Shown: positions 10,690 through 22,521, numbered from the stretch's first letter. The stretch is 64,000 nt of DNA from Linum tenue (GCA_946122785.1 CAMGYJ010000008.1:13169475-13233474), one strand, 5' to 3'. The notes: generated by a model from the sequence alone, not told the origin. Numbers and translations: made by a program.

Positions 10690-11015
10690 TGTTGAAGATA
10701 CTGCTGCTGTTGAAGAGCCTGAATCCGAATCCGAGCAGGAGAAGGAAAAGGCTGCGTCTGTCTTTCATTTAAGTTGATGCTGTGTCGTTTTGGTTTGTTT
10801 CAGTTTGGTCCTTGTTATTTTTGTCTTGGTTGCAATGGTCAGTTAGCCGTTGCAGGGTTAGTTTCAGATTGGTTGAGGATCTTAGCTACTCCTCAGGGAT
10901 TGGGATTGATAGCCGTTTGGGGTCCTGAGTTTAGGGCTTTCTGTTAAGGGTCTGTGTATAAAGATCAGTCTCAATCAATGAATAAAGCTGTCAGTTTGCA
11001 GCAATCTTGCTTTCA
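10690..11015 (+). repeat. 3' LTR of copia element
   Basis: 326 bp, one base shorter than the 5' LTR. It is followed by the target duplication GAATT. Confidence 0.95.
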
Positions 11016-11164
11016 GAATTTATATGAGCTTCGTACATATATCCATGATCAATCTTTTTTTATGAGCTACAGACCATTGTCGAGTAAGAAAATAACATTG
11101 TTATGGTTTGAATTTTGTGTGTGCAACCTACAACTTGCAAGTGTAACAATAATGAGCTAGTCTC

Positions 11165-11375
11165 TCTCTCCTAGTCGGTGGAGATTCCTCTCGTTGCCAC
11201 CGATAGTGTGAAAGGTTAAGCCCATCTTTTTCATGAGAAATTCAATGAAAAATATAAGAAGAGATCAATCGTATGGCCCCTAGCAGCTGGTCGGTAGAGA
11301 TTCCTCTCATTGTCTTGTGAAAAGTTAAGCCCATCTTTTCCTCATAATCGAGTCAAAATAAGAAGAGATAAGGCC
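11165..11375. repeat. two-copy tandem duplication of about 110 bp
   Basis: Unit 1 (about 11165-11277) and unit 2 (about 11280-11375) share GGTCGGTAGAGATTCCTCTC-like and GTTAAGCCCATCTTTT cores followed by AAGAAGAGAT. A single related copy lies near 18895-19030. Function unknown. Confidence 0.65.
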
Positions 11376-12109
11376 ATCCAACACTATAATTACTTGTTGC
11401 TTGCTCAAGCAAACTAGCTAGACCACTCGTGACATTTTCTACAGGTCGAACACGACATGCATGCTGAGCCAAAGCAGCAGGCACGTCCATTATCAATCTA
11501 TCAATCTATACATAGATACTATACTAGATTATTTGATATCGTATATTCGAATTAATCATGATAAATCGTACTATATACATTTGCAGTTAGGTCTGCATCA
11601 TTTTTCATCCTATTGCATATTGGACTAAGAACTTGTTGCTGGGTTTTCAAATCGAATTCTAATTTGCGAAAATGACTATTCAGTCATTGATTTTGATGGG
11701 ACTATTATCAACTTGATTGATATATTTGTTTGAAGGAACGTTGATTGCTTCTGCAGTACGGGCCAGCTGGAGTAGAAAAAACAACAAATGAAAGGTTAGG
11801 ATTGAAATGAAGTTCCATGAAGAGTTGACATCGAAATTGGTCTGCTTGATTTTGACACCTTAACCATACCCGTGGACAAATTAGAGCAAGGGAAAAACGG
11901 ACATGGATTATAATATGTTGATGGCGGCTCACTGAGTTGGATCAAATATTTTGGCGAGGAGAAAATTTTTAAATCATCAAATTAGTTTTCATATGTTGTT
12001 AATGTCTTTGTTAATTAAAGATACATTGTGTTGGTGTGTTCCAACCCTAATTATAGACCTAATAATAACGAACAATATACTATACTTTAAAGTAGTGGTG
12101 CTTTAAGAT

Positions 12110-12460
12110 ATAAGTTAAACTTGCACCAAAGATACAAATTTAGTTTGTACCATAAAAGAAAATTCGTATGAAAATGTGTAGATACTAATTGAACTTCTAC
12201 CATAACGTCAAACGTACTAGGTCAATCTGTACATAAAAGAATTTGTATGAAAATGTATTGCTACAAATTAAATATGTACCATAACATTAAAAGTACAAGT
12301 TCAGTTTGTACCATAAATAAATTTGTATGAAAATGTATGGTTACAAACTTAATTGTATTATAATGTTGAAGGTACAAATTAAACTTGTACCATTTTCTTT
12401 TTGAATGAAAACATAATGTTGAAGGTACAAGTTGAACTTGTAACATTTTCTTTTAAATGA
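12110..12460. repeat. degenerate tandem repeat, period about 60 bp
   Basis: About five to six imperfect copies of a unit built from RGTACAARTTNARTTTGTAC, CATAA and TTNGTATGAAAATGTA. Each unit holds GTACAA and TTGTAC half-sites, so it can fold back on itself. No protein-coding signal. It lies about 600 bases upstream of BAHD copy B. Confidence 0.65.
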
Positions 12461-13073
12461 AAACAGTGATGATATGAAGCATTATAAACTTCCTCAACAA
12501 CGACATGAGTTTTTTTAACCAATACAACGAAGATGTCCACAAAGGCTGGTTAAGTTCGTTATGTATAGCACCCGTGCAGGGAGAAGTATTCCCAAGCATA
12601 CGTACGTTAATGAGATTGTATTAGTGTATTTAAGAGAATGATGTACGATCTTTTCTCCAAAGAATTCTAGTTAATGAGTACTTTTAAGATCAAGTTTTGC
12701 TTCCCATCCATGTGTACATGATGAATCTGAAAGTAGTAATAATGGTAGAGAGACAATATATACGTTCAAATCCTAGGCTTACATGATTATCTACAAGAGA
12801 AAAGAAGAGTTCAAATGGCCGGATCTTTTTTTTTTTTTAATTCATCGCCATCGCCACCCTAGTTATAGTCAAATTCTCAAAATTGTCAAGAAAAATTTAA
12901 TGCTAACCTACCTACCTGCACCAAAATGATGAAGTGATTCTATGATCCCACCAAAGAATTTGTGGCTTAGAATCCGTTCAACATGTAACTCGCTTCTTCT
13001 AGCTAGCCGATTGCCTTTTATTATAGACAAGCTCTGTTTTCCTCACCCTTCTTTCATTCTCCACATTAAACCC

Positions 13074-14582
13074 ATGGGAAACTACGTTGAGAATTACGAT
13101 CTCATCGTGAAGAAATGGGAGCCCGTTTTGGTAACGCCAGCCGAGGAGACCAAGAGAGGAATCTACTTCCTCTCCAACGTCGACGAGGATGAAAACCTAG
13201 TCCGCACCATTTACTGCTATCACCATAAGAAAACTAACGATGACGATCCTTCGGGAGTGATCAAGAACGCTTTGAGCAAGGTTCTTGTCCACTACCACCC
13301 TCTCGCCGGCCGGCTGGTGACCACCACGGCAGACGAGGGGAGGCTCGCCGTGGATTGCACCGGCGAGGGCGTGTTGTTCGTGGAGGCGGAAGCGAATTGC
13401 TCAATGGGCAGCATTGACTTCTCCAAGCCTGATGCGGAAACACGTGGCAAGTTGGTGTACGAGATTCCTGGTGTAAAGAGCATATTCCAAATCCCTCCTC
13501 TCATGATTCAGGTACATGATCAATACATATCATTAATGTTACCACATACGTATTAGTTGGTTAAGAATATGGTATCATGCATGTTATCCCAATCTAACAC
13601 TACGTTCAAATTCCTTAAGTTACACTTAACTATAAACACAAAATTATACCATCAATATAAAATTAAATAAAAACAACTTTTGAGATTCCATTTCCTTCAG
13701 GTGACCAAGTTCAAATGTGGAGGATTCGTGCTGGGAGTCTCGTTCAACCATCTCATTGCAGATGGACAGGCAGCCATGGAATTCATTAACTCATGGGCAG
13801 AAACAGCTCGTGGATTACCACTCTCTGTCCAACCTTTCCTCGACAGAACCATCCTCAAAGCTCGAAACCCACCGAGAATTGAGTACCACCACGCCGAGTA
13901 CGACGTCTTAGAAGATAAGTCGTCGCCGAGAAATAACAAAGAAGAAACCATCTACGACTACATCTACATCAACGAGCAAATGATCCAAAAGTTGAAGCGA
14001 CAAGTCGCAGCTGAAATCTATGGGCCTAGTCCTCCAGGGCCCGTACAATTTTGCAGCTCTTACGAGGCCCTGTCGGCTTTTGCATGGAGAGCTCGAGCCA
14101 AGGCCCTGAAGATGGCGGCCGATCAAGAGACCAGAATCCTTCTTGTGGTGAACACAAGGAACAAGTTCGACCCACCATTGCCAAGAGGCTACTTTGGCAA
14201 TGCGATCAAGTTCATTAGTGCTATAAGCTTGGCTGGTGACTTGGTCGACAAGCCACTTTCGTATGCGGTTGGTAAAGTCCAAGAGGCTATCAGAAGCGTT
14301 ACGGATAGTCAATTGAGGTCAGGAATTGATTACTATGAGGTGCATAGGACCAAAAGACCAATGGGTTGTACGATGATCTCGACTGCTTGGTCGCGGTTGG
14401 CTTTTGGTTCGACCGATTTTGGCTGGGGAGAGCCAGTTATGACTGGACCGGCGGAGTTGCCTGTGGATGAGGTGATCATATTTCTGGCTCATCCAAAGGA
14501 GAAAGGTAGCTTGAATGCGTATGCTGGACTGCCAGCTTCTGCAATGAGGAATTTTCAAAAGTTGTGGCAAGAAATCATCTAG
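13074..14582 (+). CDS. BAHD acyltransferase copy B (HHT/ASFT-like), 439 aa
   Basis: Two exons, 13074-13511 and 13701-14582, separated by a 189-bp GT-AG phase-0 intron at the place shared by all copies here (between Q and VTKFKCGG). The start MGNYVENYD is placed by family alignment; the open frame runs further upstream. The N-terminal part has PAEETKRGIYFLSN and LVHYHPLAGRL, typical of omega-hydroxy fatty acid or fatty alcohol hydroxycinnamoyl transferases. Catalytic HXXXD is H163-D167 (NHLIADG) and the structural DFGWG motif is at 385-389. It should move a hydroxycinnamoyl group, probably feruloyl, from CoA to an aliphatic hydroxyl in the cytosol, but the acceptor is not proven by sequence. 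It is very similar to broken copy A, including the 3' flank. No defect seen. Confidence 0.9.
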
Positions 14583-15325
14583 AATTGGATGATAATTATG
14601 AGATATATATCTTCTCGCATGGAATTACATAATGTCGTGAACTTCTATCTCTTTGTTTCTTCTTTCGCTAAGCCCTTTTCTTTCTCTTGGTGTGTCTCGA
14701 TGGAGTTAAAGTATTGTTGTTAGTTTCACGAGTGTCATGTAAAATAGATTACCGTTGACTGATTGCTTCTCATGATTTGAGTTATTTAATTTGTATGTGA
14801 GATTATAATTAAGGTCAACAAAATTATTGACATAAATTATAGATATATAGTCTGTTATGAATATGATATACATAAAATTAATACACCTATTTATGACTAT
14901 ATAAGTAGTTAAATACATAACAGATTTCTTGGTGATATGAGGCAACAACTAATAATGAAATTATATGTTTTTCAACCCCTTGATATTGATAGCATAAATC
15001 ATAATTATTTGAGCTAGATAAAGTTGTGAACACAAAGAATACTTGCCAAAGACACAATTTTCCATATAAATGCTAGTAAGATTGATGATAATGACATCTC
15101 ATTAACTTCATACAACAACCCCACCAAACAATATTTTTTGTGCAACACTCCATCGATATTCAATGACTACCCCAGCTATTTAGGCTACTCTCCTCTCAAA
15201 TTCATTCCATAAACAATGATAAGCAGATTGATGATAAGCAAGAGGTGCATGCATATGCGTGAGAAAGATGAATGAGTTAGTCTGACTACCTTTTAAAGAG
15301 TCGGAAAAATGACACCTCCTGGACC

Positions 15326-15421
15326 ATTCGACGGAGAAGGGAGTATCATTATTTTTGTTGCTTTGCCGGGACCGGCCTGGAGAGATTTGAGGAATTAGTG
15401 GAGGAGGAGCTTTGCAGATAA
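15326..15421 (+). pseudogene. relic of a BAHD acyltransferase 3' end
   Basis: This stretch aligns with the last codons of copy C. It has ACGGAGAAGGG, then TTTGTTGCTTTGCCG, then a segment reading RFEELVEEELCR and a TAA stop at 15419-15421. Compared with copy C there is at least one single-base deletion before the last 14 codons, so the frame is broken. Upstream of about 15326 similarity fades. It shows that another copy once lay between B and C. Confidence 0.75.
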
Positions 15422-15639
15422 TTGGAAAACAAGATGTCCTGATCATGTGCAATTTATTTATTTTTCTTTTAATGATCACTTCGAATCGAATCCAAATAAT
15501 AATAACAAAAACCATTTGGAAGTCTAAAGCTTAAGTATTAAAATTAAATTTCAACTTGAGATGATTAAATTTAAATGTGGTCGAGTTTACAATCAATACT
15601 AAGACTCTTCTATTGATTAGTCTAAAGCTTTTTTATTTA

Positions 15640-15850
15640 GGGTTAATAACTTATTTTGACCTGTTGCTATCCTGACCTTAATTAACTATACACCATACAG
15701 ACTCAATTGGCTGAATGCAGGTTTTGAATATCAATTTTGATGATCAACACCATTAACTGACGATCAACGGTCGAACTCACAACCATATTGGCACCAAATT
15801 AAAAAAAAAACATCAAATTATTTTCATATTTCGTTTATCTAATAAGAAAA
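15640..15850. mobile_element. one-ended relic of a MULE-type terminal repeat
   Basis: It starts GGGTTAATAACTTATTTTG and continues with ACAGACTCAATTGGC and a GATCAACGGTCGAACTC-like part. It is clearly related to the terminal repeat of the foldback element at 27032-27809, but diverged. No opposite terminus was found, so the element is probably truncated. Confidence 0.5.
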
Positions 15851-15939
15851 CAAACAAACATATAAAAAATAATAAAATAAACCCAAAAAAATTTAGGCCC
15901 TTATATTAGAATCGAGTGTTTCCCCTTCCCTTTTTCCTC

Positions 15940-16115
15940 TGATGCCTGGCGTTGGAGGCAGAGTAACACCGCCACCAGAACCACCATCAAAAGAATCGCG
16001 TCTCCTGCAACTGCAATGGATGGATACGACAATAATGAAATTCCTCCTCAGCTTCCTTTTCACGGTGGAATTGGAGGAGGAAAGCTGATAGGAAGGGAGG
16101 CGGTGGATTGACTAA
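15940..16115 (+). other. GC-richer patch, possible captured gene fragment
   Basis: About 175 bases stand out from the AT-rich surroundings. The ATG at 16017 opens a short frame beginning MDGYDNNEIPPQLPFHGG and ending in TGA at about 16109. It follows a MULE-type terminus (15640) and resembles the gene-start fragments that MULEs pick up. I do not recognise the source gene. Confidence 0.3.
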
Positions 16116-16510
16116 AATAATTGTTGACTACACTGATTCCATCAATGGCATTATCGCCTTGTTATTTTAATTGGATTGGATCAAGTGGTCCAATCGGCAC
16201 ACTTTTAATCATTGTTTTAGAAATTGTATTGTATCGGCTGGTTAGATTGGAGATAGCAGGGAACTACATCCTAAATCGATATATGAAATGGTTAAACAAT
16301 GGTTTGAGTACAAAATATCTTATTATTAAATTTTTCAGTAGAACTTCCGGAGTTCCGATACGCTTTTACTATCCTTGTTCTTAATATATAGTTTTCATAA
16401 ATAAAAATATAAAATAATTTACTAAAAAATATGCTAATTCTCCCTGCGCTCTAATTTTGGAAAAAGGAGGTTCTTTGTTAACAAAAAAATATATATTAAA
16501 ACCCTTCCGC

Positions 16511-16523
16511 TATATATATATAT
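16511..16523 (+). promoter_or_regulatory. TATA box of BAHD copy C
   Basis: TATATATATATAT about 83 bases before the ATG at 16606, a normal plant distance with a short 5' leader. Confidence 0.6.
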
Positions 16524-16605
16524 GACATATCCAATAATGGCCTTTATCAGAACCACACAATCAAAACTCACCTAAAGAATCAACCACTCCCAAAACATCA
16601 CAAAG

Positions 16606-18066
16606 ATGGGGAAAATTGACAATGGAAAACAGAACACAGAAAAGGTCTTCCAAGTGAAGAAAGGGAATCCAACTTTGGTCCCGCCGGCAGTGGACACCAA
16701 TCAGGGAAGCGTTTACTTCCTCTCCAACGTCGACGACGACTTGACCATCATCCGCACGCTCTACTGCTTCAAGTCCGGCGGCCAGGAGGCCGGAGAGGTG
16801 ATCAAGAACGCCCTGAGCAAGGCTCTGGTTCACTACTACCCTCTGGCCGGCCGGCTGATCCTCTCGCCGGAGGGTGGGTTCGCTGTGAATTGCACCGGCG
16901 AAGGGGTTGTGTTCATTGAGGCGGAGGCCGACTGTGGGTTGGATGACGTTGATTTTTCCAAGCCGGATAAGGCTACACGTGGCAAGCTGGCTGCCTTTGA
17001 TGCTCCTGATGGCATGGGGAACAAATTCGAGATCCCTTTGATGGCTCAGGTAACACTTTTCTCTTTGCAAAGACTAACCTTTTTGCGACAGTAAAATGTG
17101 GTCAGGCTTAATATCGGTGACAAAAAATGATTATTTCGATGTTTGGTCGCTAAAAGTTATTTTCTTTTGGTGCTCACCTTCTACTATTAGGTAACCAAAT
17201 TCAAGTGCGGAGGATTCGTACTAGGAATCTCCTTCAACCACGTGCTTGCCGACGGCCAAGCCGCTGCGGAATTCATCGTTTCTTGGGCCGAAACAGCAAG
17301 AGGATTGCCCATATCCGTCCCGCCATTTCTCGACAGGACGATTCTCAAAGCTCGAACCCCGCCAAAAATCGAGTTTCACCATTCCGAATTCGACCCCATC
17401 GAAGACAAATCCTCTGCCGTCAACGACTTCTCCAACGAAGAGATAATGGTGTACAAGTACCTCAAGTTCACCCCGCAAATGATCCAAACGGCGAAATCCA
17501 AAACAACCGGATTATTGACCAAACCCTGCTCCTCCTACGAAGCCCTCTCGGCCTTCGTGTGGAGAGCTCGAACTCGGGCGCTCAATACGGCGCCGGATCA
17601 GCTTACTAGAATCTTACTGGTCGTCAACACGCGGGGGAGATTCGAGCCGCCTCTGCCGAAGGGGTATTTTGGGAATGCGATAAAGTTCACCCCGGCCCAC
17701 AGCTTGGCGGCGGAGCTGGTCCAAGAGCCGCTTTCCCACGCCGTGGTCAAAATTCGGGAGGCGGTGAGGAGCGTGAATGACGGGGTTTTGAGGTCGACGA
17801 TCGATTACTGCGAGGCCACGAGAGCGAAGCGGCCGAGGGGTTGCAGCACGGTGACGGCGACGACGTGGTCGAGCTTGTCGTTCTCCGCGACGGATTTCGG
17901 GTGGGGAGAGCCGGTTCTGAGCGAGCCGGTGGAGGTCCCGTCGGATGATACGGTGGTGTTTTTGAGCCACCCGACGGAGAAATGGAGCTTCAATGTGTTT
18001 CTTGCTTTGCCGATTTCGGCGATGGATAAGTTCGAGGAAATGGTGCAGGAGGAGCTCTGTAGTTAG
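16606..18066 (+). CDS. BAHD acyltransferase copy C (HHT/ASFT-like), 439 aa
   Basis: Two exons, 16606-17049 and 17191-18066, with a 141-bp GT-AG intron in the conserved position. Start MGKIDNGKQNTEK; the N-terminal part has PTLVPPAVDTNQGSVYFLSN and [11 protein letters not shown]. Catalytic HXXXD is H165-D169 (NHVLADG) and DFGWG is at 383-387. Length and order match the family (about 430-460 aa). Predicted role: cytosolic transfer of a hydroxycinnamoyl group from CoA to a hydroxylated aliphatic acceptor, as in suberin or wax feruloylation; the exact substrate is not visible. It is more distant from B than A is, and its codons are much richer in G and C, mostly at third positions. It is preceded by a clear TATA box. 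No defect seen. Confidence 0.9.
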
Positions 18067-20610
18067 TCATGATAAAAATGACCAATCAATATGGACTAAG
18101 TATTTTATTATGTGGGTATGTAAGAGAATAATTTAAGACTCATATTCTATTATGAATTGATAATCAAATGCTTTTAAAATAAATGCGGATGATAATTATT
18201 TGATGTGGTTTAGGTAAGGTGATATTCTTATTTAAATCAAAAGGTCAGAACAAAATTTCGAATTAGTAAAATGAATTCACATAATATATTAAATATCGAC
18301 TAAAGAAAATATTAATGTCTCTACATACACAAATCAAACACACCCTGCATTATTCATAGTTATATGCATGCATGATTTGTCTGGATTCACAAATCGAGCA
18401 AAGAATCACGCAGTAATGCATGAATGAGCATGATAGTAAGTTCGGGATTTAAAGTCTGAGATTTACGAATTAAACTACCGCGATACAATAGCTTTTATTC
18501 CATTTAACTTAGCCTAGTGCTGTAACTCAAATTATCAAATAAACTACTAGCTAGCTAGGCATGCACTTGAATGATGCAACGTTAACCTATAACAGTGGCC
18601 GCCTACTGAGTTGGAGGAGTGGGAGAGAAACTGATGACCAAACTTGGACAAAAGAAACCCCTCGTGCATAATCCATATTGGGAATTAGGTTTGTAGAGTC
18701 TAGAGATAACAGGTTTCAAGTGACCCTTTGGTTCAAGGCTTTAATTTGGTAGGCGAAAACTTGGACAAATTAGAAACTTGTTGATTGTTCAGCAAAATCT
18801 TGCCCTCAACCATTTTTGCAAAGTAGGTATAAAAAAAACATTAGAGAACAAAAACACAAGAAAGTGTTGGTTAACTATTAGAACTATACTGTGAAAAGTT
18901 AAGCCCATCTCTTCCTGAGAATTTGGGTGAAGAGATAGGGCACGTAGTTGGTCGGTAGAGATTCCTGATCTCACTGCCACCCAATCCCAATTCCCATGCA
19001 TGGTTTGAAAATAAATAAGAAGAGATAATTAGGCCATCTGTACCACTATCACTTGCTGCTATCTAATCCAGCACAAGCAAACTAGACCGCACAAGGCATT
19101 TTCCACAAGCTCAGCCAAATTAATGAAGATCAATCTATCGTATACATATCGATATATGCTACAGTACTATTATCAAATCGTAGCTACTAACCCTGCTCAG
19201 TCTGCTTCTGCAAGCTAGCTAGTTTGGTTGGTAGCATTTTCTGTCCAGTACGTACATATGAATTATTGGTCGTCTAGCTACTTGTTGGGTTTTCAAAACC
19301 GAATATGAAACAGTGGTTGACGTTGATGGGACAACCATCCATCAACTTGATTAATTAATATTTGCTTGGTGAAGGAACGTTGATTGCTTCTACTACCAGC
19401 TGGACAAGGACAACAATGAAAGGGCGTTTGGATTGAAACGAAATTCCCATCCATGAGGAGTCGACGTCAATAATTAAAATGTTTGAATTGACAACTCAAT
19501 CATACCCGCCGACCAGTTACAGCAAGGAAAGAAAAGGGAAGTTCATGGATATCCTAAATCCCGCCACAAGTTAGGTTCCGTTTAACTATTGTATATATGC
19601 TAGTTTTGTTCCGATTATTTGACTCTATTATTTTTATTATTATAAATCATTTGAAATTGAAATTAACTTGTTCTTATATATCGGTTCTATTCTTTAATTG
19701 AAGAGATCACAAATTAAACGTAACATATTAAACACATTGATGATAACGATAGTCTCAATCTTGTCATGATAATCAATATATAGTTAATTGAATTTATCTT
19801 ATAAGTTTTGCAACTAATATCATCAAATAAATTGGCGGTGAAAAGGGAAGAAGGTACGTAAAAAGAACAACATAGATAATATTGAGCTCTAGGGTTGATT
19901 GAGAAATGGCTCAATGCCTTTAAATGCGAACAGTTGAGCCTAAGAGTAATGCTTAATTAACTCCATCTACGCTTTTGGTGAATCTAAAAAAAATACAAAT
20001 AATAGAGAGACGAGAGCTATGCTCAAATCCTAGGCTTACAGGATTATCTACAAGAGAAAAGAAAATTTCAAATGGATCTACAGGTCATCCATTGAGCACC
20101 ATAACTAAAACACGGGTTTAAGAAGTCATCGCCACCAGTCACCACAGCTTAAAGTCAACTTCTCAAAATTGAAGTAAGAGTTTTTACGCAATTAGGTGCC
20201 TTTTTTGGCAAGTTTATGGTGAATATATTATATATAAACAATAAGGTCCACGCCTAAATAGTTATCTTTATACATCACAGCAGATCATGTAGTGTAAGAT
20301 TTCAGTGAGCAAATTTTTTGCCCAAGTGATAGAAACCATCAAGTTGACAAGTGCAAAGAAGAAAAAGTCTAGAGAAGTAGTTAGTCATATGCAATGGAAT
20401 TGTCACTTGGCCCTTTTGACAACATCAAGTACTAGCTAGAGTGATGATCACCTTTTCGGTCTAATTTAGAGCTCAACAAAATGTATTTTATACGAGAAAA
20501 GGGTAATGAAAGCTTTAGTACCTATATTTCTATATGTCTATTTAACAAATGCTATAACTCTGAAAAAGTCAGTTTGTGTAATATTATATTGTTTATCAGT
20601 TTTAACTTAC
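18067..20610. other. intergenic DNA between BAHD copies C and D, duplicated blocks
   Basis: No gene seen. Blocks at about 18615-18790, 18880-19110, 19270-19540 and 19995-20075 match blocks downstream of copy A (about 5470-5640, 11165-11480, 11625-11930 and 12745-12815) in the same order. The remainder is AT-rich without recognised content. Confidence 0.65.
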
Positions 20611-20615
20611 AATTC

Positions 20616-21245
20616 TAACTATGTTCATGAAGGAAGGGAGGAAAAGGAGGGGAGGGTAGGAAAATTTGGAGGGGAGGTTAAGTTTGGAAGGGAGGGAAAT
20701 TAGAGGGAATTGGAAAGAAAATGTTGTTTAATGGAGGAAAGTGGAAGGGAAAAAGTAGATTGGGAATTGTGATATGTATTATATTTTATTGATGATAGAA
20801 TAGTTAAATAATTATGTAAGGTGGATCAAATTTGTTCTTCTTTGTTAATTTTGTTAACTACAACAAATCAAAAGTTGATTATTTGAATGAAATTTGTCAA
20901 CCTATTACTAAAATTTTGTTAACTATTTTATTGAGTAATAACATAGCAACTAAATATATAAACATACAACAAATTACAGATACATAAATTTGAGGAGCGT
21001 AACAAGTTTTTATATATCATACAACAATGTTATGTATGGTGCATAACAACGTTACATATGATTTTTCGATCCTTAATCATTATTATATCTTCTTATAGAG
21101 GGCGTAAAATTAATCGAGAGGTGTGATAAGTAATTATATTTATTAATAATAAATCAGTTTAGTTATAATTATTAGCAATCGTTAGATTAGATCTACGGTG
21201 GAAAAACTTGTAGCATGCTATGAGTCAAGAGCATACGAGTTGTAT

Positions 21246-21289
<44 letters not shown>

Positions 21290-22080
21290 AAAACAAATAA
21301 TATAACATACAAAGGAAAATAAATAACCGAAGAAGGAAGTGGTGGGCACCACCACCGTGACTCCACCAAGTCTGCGCAAAATAACGTTATACTTGACGTA
21401 AATTATCCATATGGTCCGATCCAATATTATTTTGTATGATGATTTTTTTTTTCATTATAAAAGTTTCAACATTACAATATTTGACTTTTTGGTCTAAAAA
21501 ATTAATTTATATCGCCAAGTAAGACTTCCCATGATGATATTTGCCTAAATTACTGATTCTAATTATCTTTCTTAAAATATGTTTAACAATAACGAATAAT
21601 TTTTATTTATAGAAAATAAAACAAGTAACATTTTATAGGTAATATTATTAACTACTTCCATTAATAATTATATATTACCGTGAATTAGGTAACAAGACAA
21701 GTTAAATAATGATTTTATGGTAATATCACTTACTACTTCCATTTTTTCTTGACTAATCTATGCAACTAGTTAAAAATATCAAGAAAGGAAACCAAATAAA
21801 TGGAGAGCAAAATAGGATTACAAAGTGGACAAAATATCACCAACCGCTAGGAAAGAAAGGAAACCAAATTGAAAAGAAAAAAAAATAAAAGAAGAAAAAG
21901 GAAGGGAGACACTTTCCGCCTAAATCGGAGGGGCCAGTGGAACAGTTAAACTTCCGTTTCTTTTCCCTCCCCTCCATACTGTAGAAACTTTCGGAAACAG
22001 GGGAAACCTTCTCGGGAACGTAATTTCCCTCCCAGTTTTTTCCTTTCCTTCCTTTTCTCTCCTAAATGAACATAGTGTAA
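20616..22080. mobile_element. probable DNA transposon with purine-rich terminal inverted repeats
   Basis: The left end near 20619 reads CTATGTTCATGAAGGAAGGG. The right end near 22077 reads, in reverse complement, CACTATGTTCATTTAGGAG. Both continue into long GGGAGG/GGAGGGGAGG purine runs. TAA trinucleotides flank both ends, as in PIF/Harbinger elements, although the CACTA-like right end is another option. No transposase was seen, so it is non-autonomous. Contents are AT-rich, with an (AT)n tract at 21248-21286. Exact ends are not settled. Confidence 0.5.
21248..21286. repeat. (AT)n microsatellite, 39 bp
   Basis: An uninterrupted AT alternation inside the inverted-repeat element at 20616-22080. 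Confidence 0.95.
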
Positions 22081-22521
22081 GGAAAATATTGGCTGGAAAA
22101 TTGGTTGCCAATGCATTAATGCTTGCCTATATATCAAGCATGCATGTTCTTAATGGCTTACATACTAAGCGTGCTAAAATTTTCCTTTTGCTCCTAATTC
22201 AGACCATGAATTACTCAAAATCCGGCCCATTAAACTCCAAACGACCTATATATTAAAATTCGAGGAGCAAAATATAAAATTTCAACATGGATGGGTTAAA
22301 TGTGAGTCATCCAACAAGTATGAAACGATCTCAATCTTGCCATACTTGGATGAAATTTTGAACACATTTAACAAAAAAATGAAAAATGACATATATATAG
22401 TCTAATAACGTAAATGTTAATAAAAAAAAATCATAACATATATAAGGGTACATGGGTCGAAAATGCCAATGAAACCTAAATTAAACTTGATCTGGAAGTG
22501 GCCTTCTCCTCTCCTGATCCC

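Larger units (their letters stand above)
6037..11015 (+). mobile_element. Full-length Ty1/copia retrotransposon with intact ORF
   Basis: A 4979-bp element between BAHD copies A and B. The 5' LTR is 6037-6363 (327 bp) and the 3' LTR 10690-11015 (326 bp). The only difference I found is one G in a G run (GGGG against GGG). The 5-bp duplication GAATT flanks it (6032-6036 and 11016-11020). A primer-binding site close to TGGTATCAGAGC (TGGTATAAGAGC, one mismatch) lies at 6367-6378. A polypurine tract AGGGGAGG lies just before the 3' LTR. The LTRs contain a TATAAAG box and an AATAAA signal. One uninterrupted frame encodes gag-pol. Structure suggests a recent, possibly autonomous copy. Confidence 0.96.
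11021..13073. other. intergenic DNA upstream of BAHD copy B, with duplicated blocks
   Basis: No gene seen. About 11165-11280 and 11280-11375 are tandem copies of a unit centred on GTCGGTRGAGATTCCTCTC and GTTAAGCCCATCTTTT. Blocks at about 11165-11480, 11625-11930 and 12745-12815 match, in the same order, about 18880-19110, 19270-19540 and 19995-20075 downstream of copy C. This shows that intergenic DNA was duplicated with the genes. A degenerate tandem repeat lies at 12110-12460. Confidence 0.7.
14583..16605. other. intergenic DNA between BAHD copies B and C
   Basis: The first part (to about 14815) matches the 3' flank of copy A. A BAHD 3'-end relic lies at 15326-15421. A one-ended MULE-like relic starts at 15640. 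A GC-richer patch at about 15940-16115 may be a gene fragment. The rest is AT-rich without recognisable content, up to the TATA box of copy C. Confidence 0.65.

Noticed and set aside
13261..13504. Minus-strand frames opposite BAHD exon 1
   Set aside because: Shadows of the GC-rich BAHD coding sequence; similar shadows occur opposite copies C and E.
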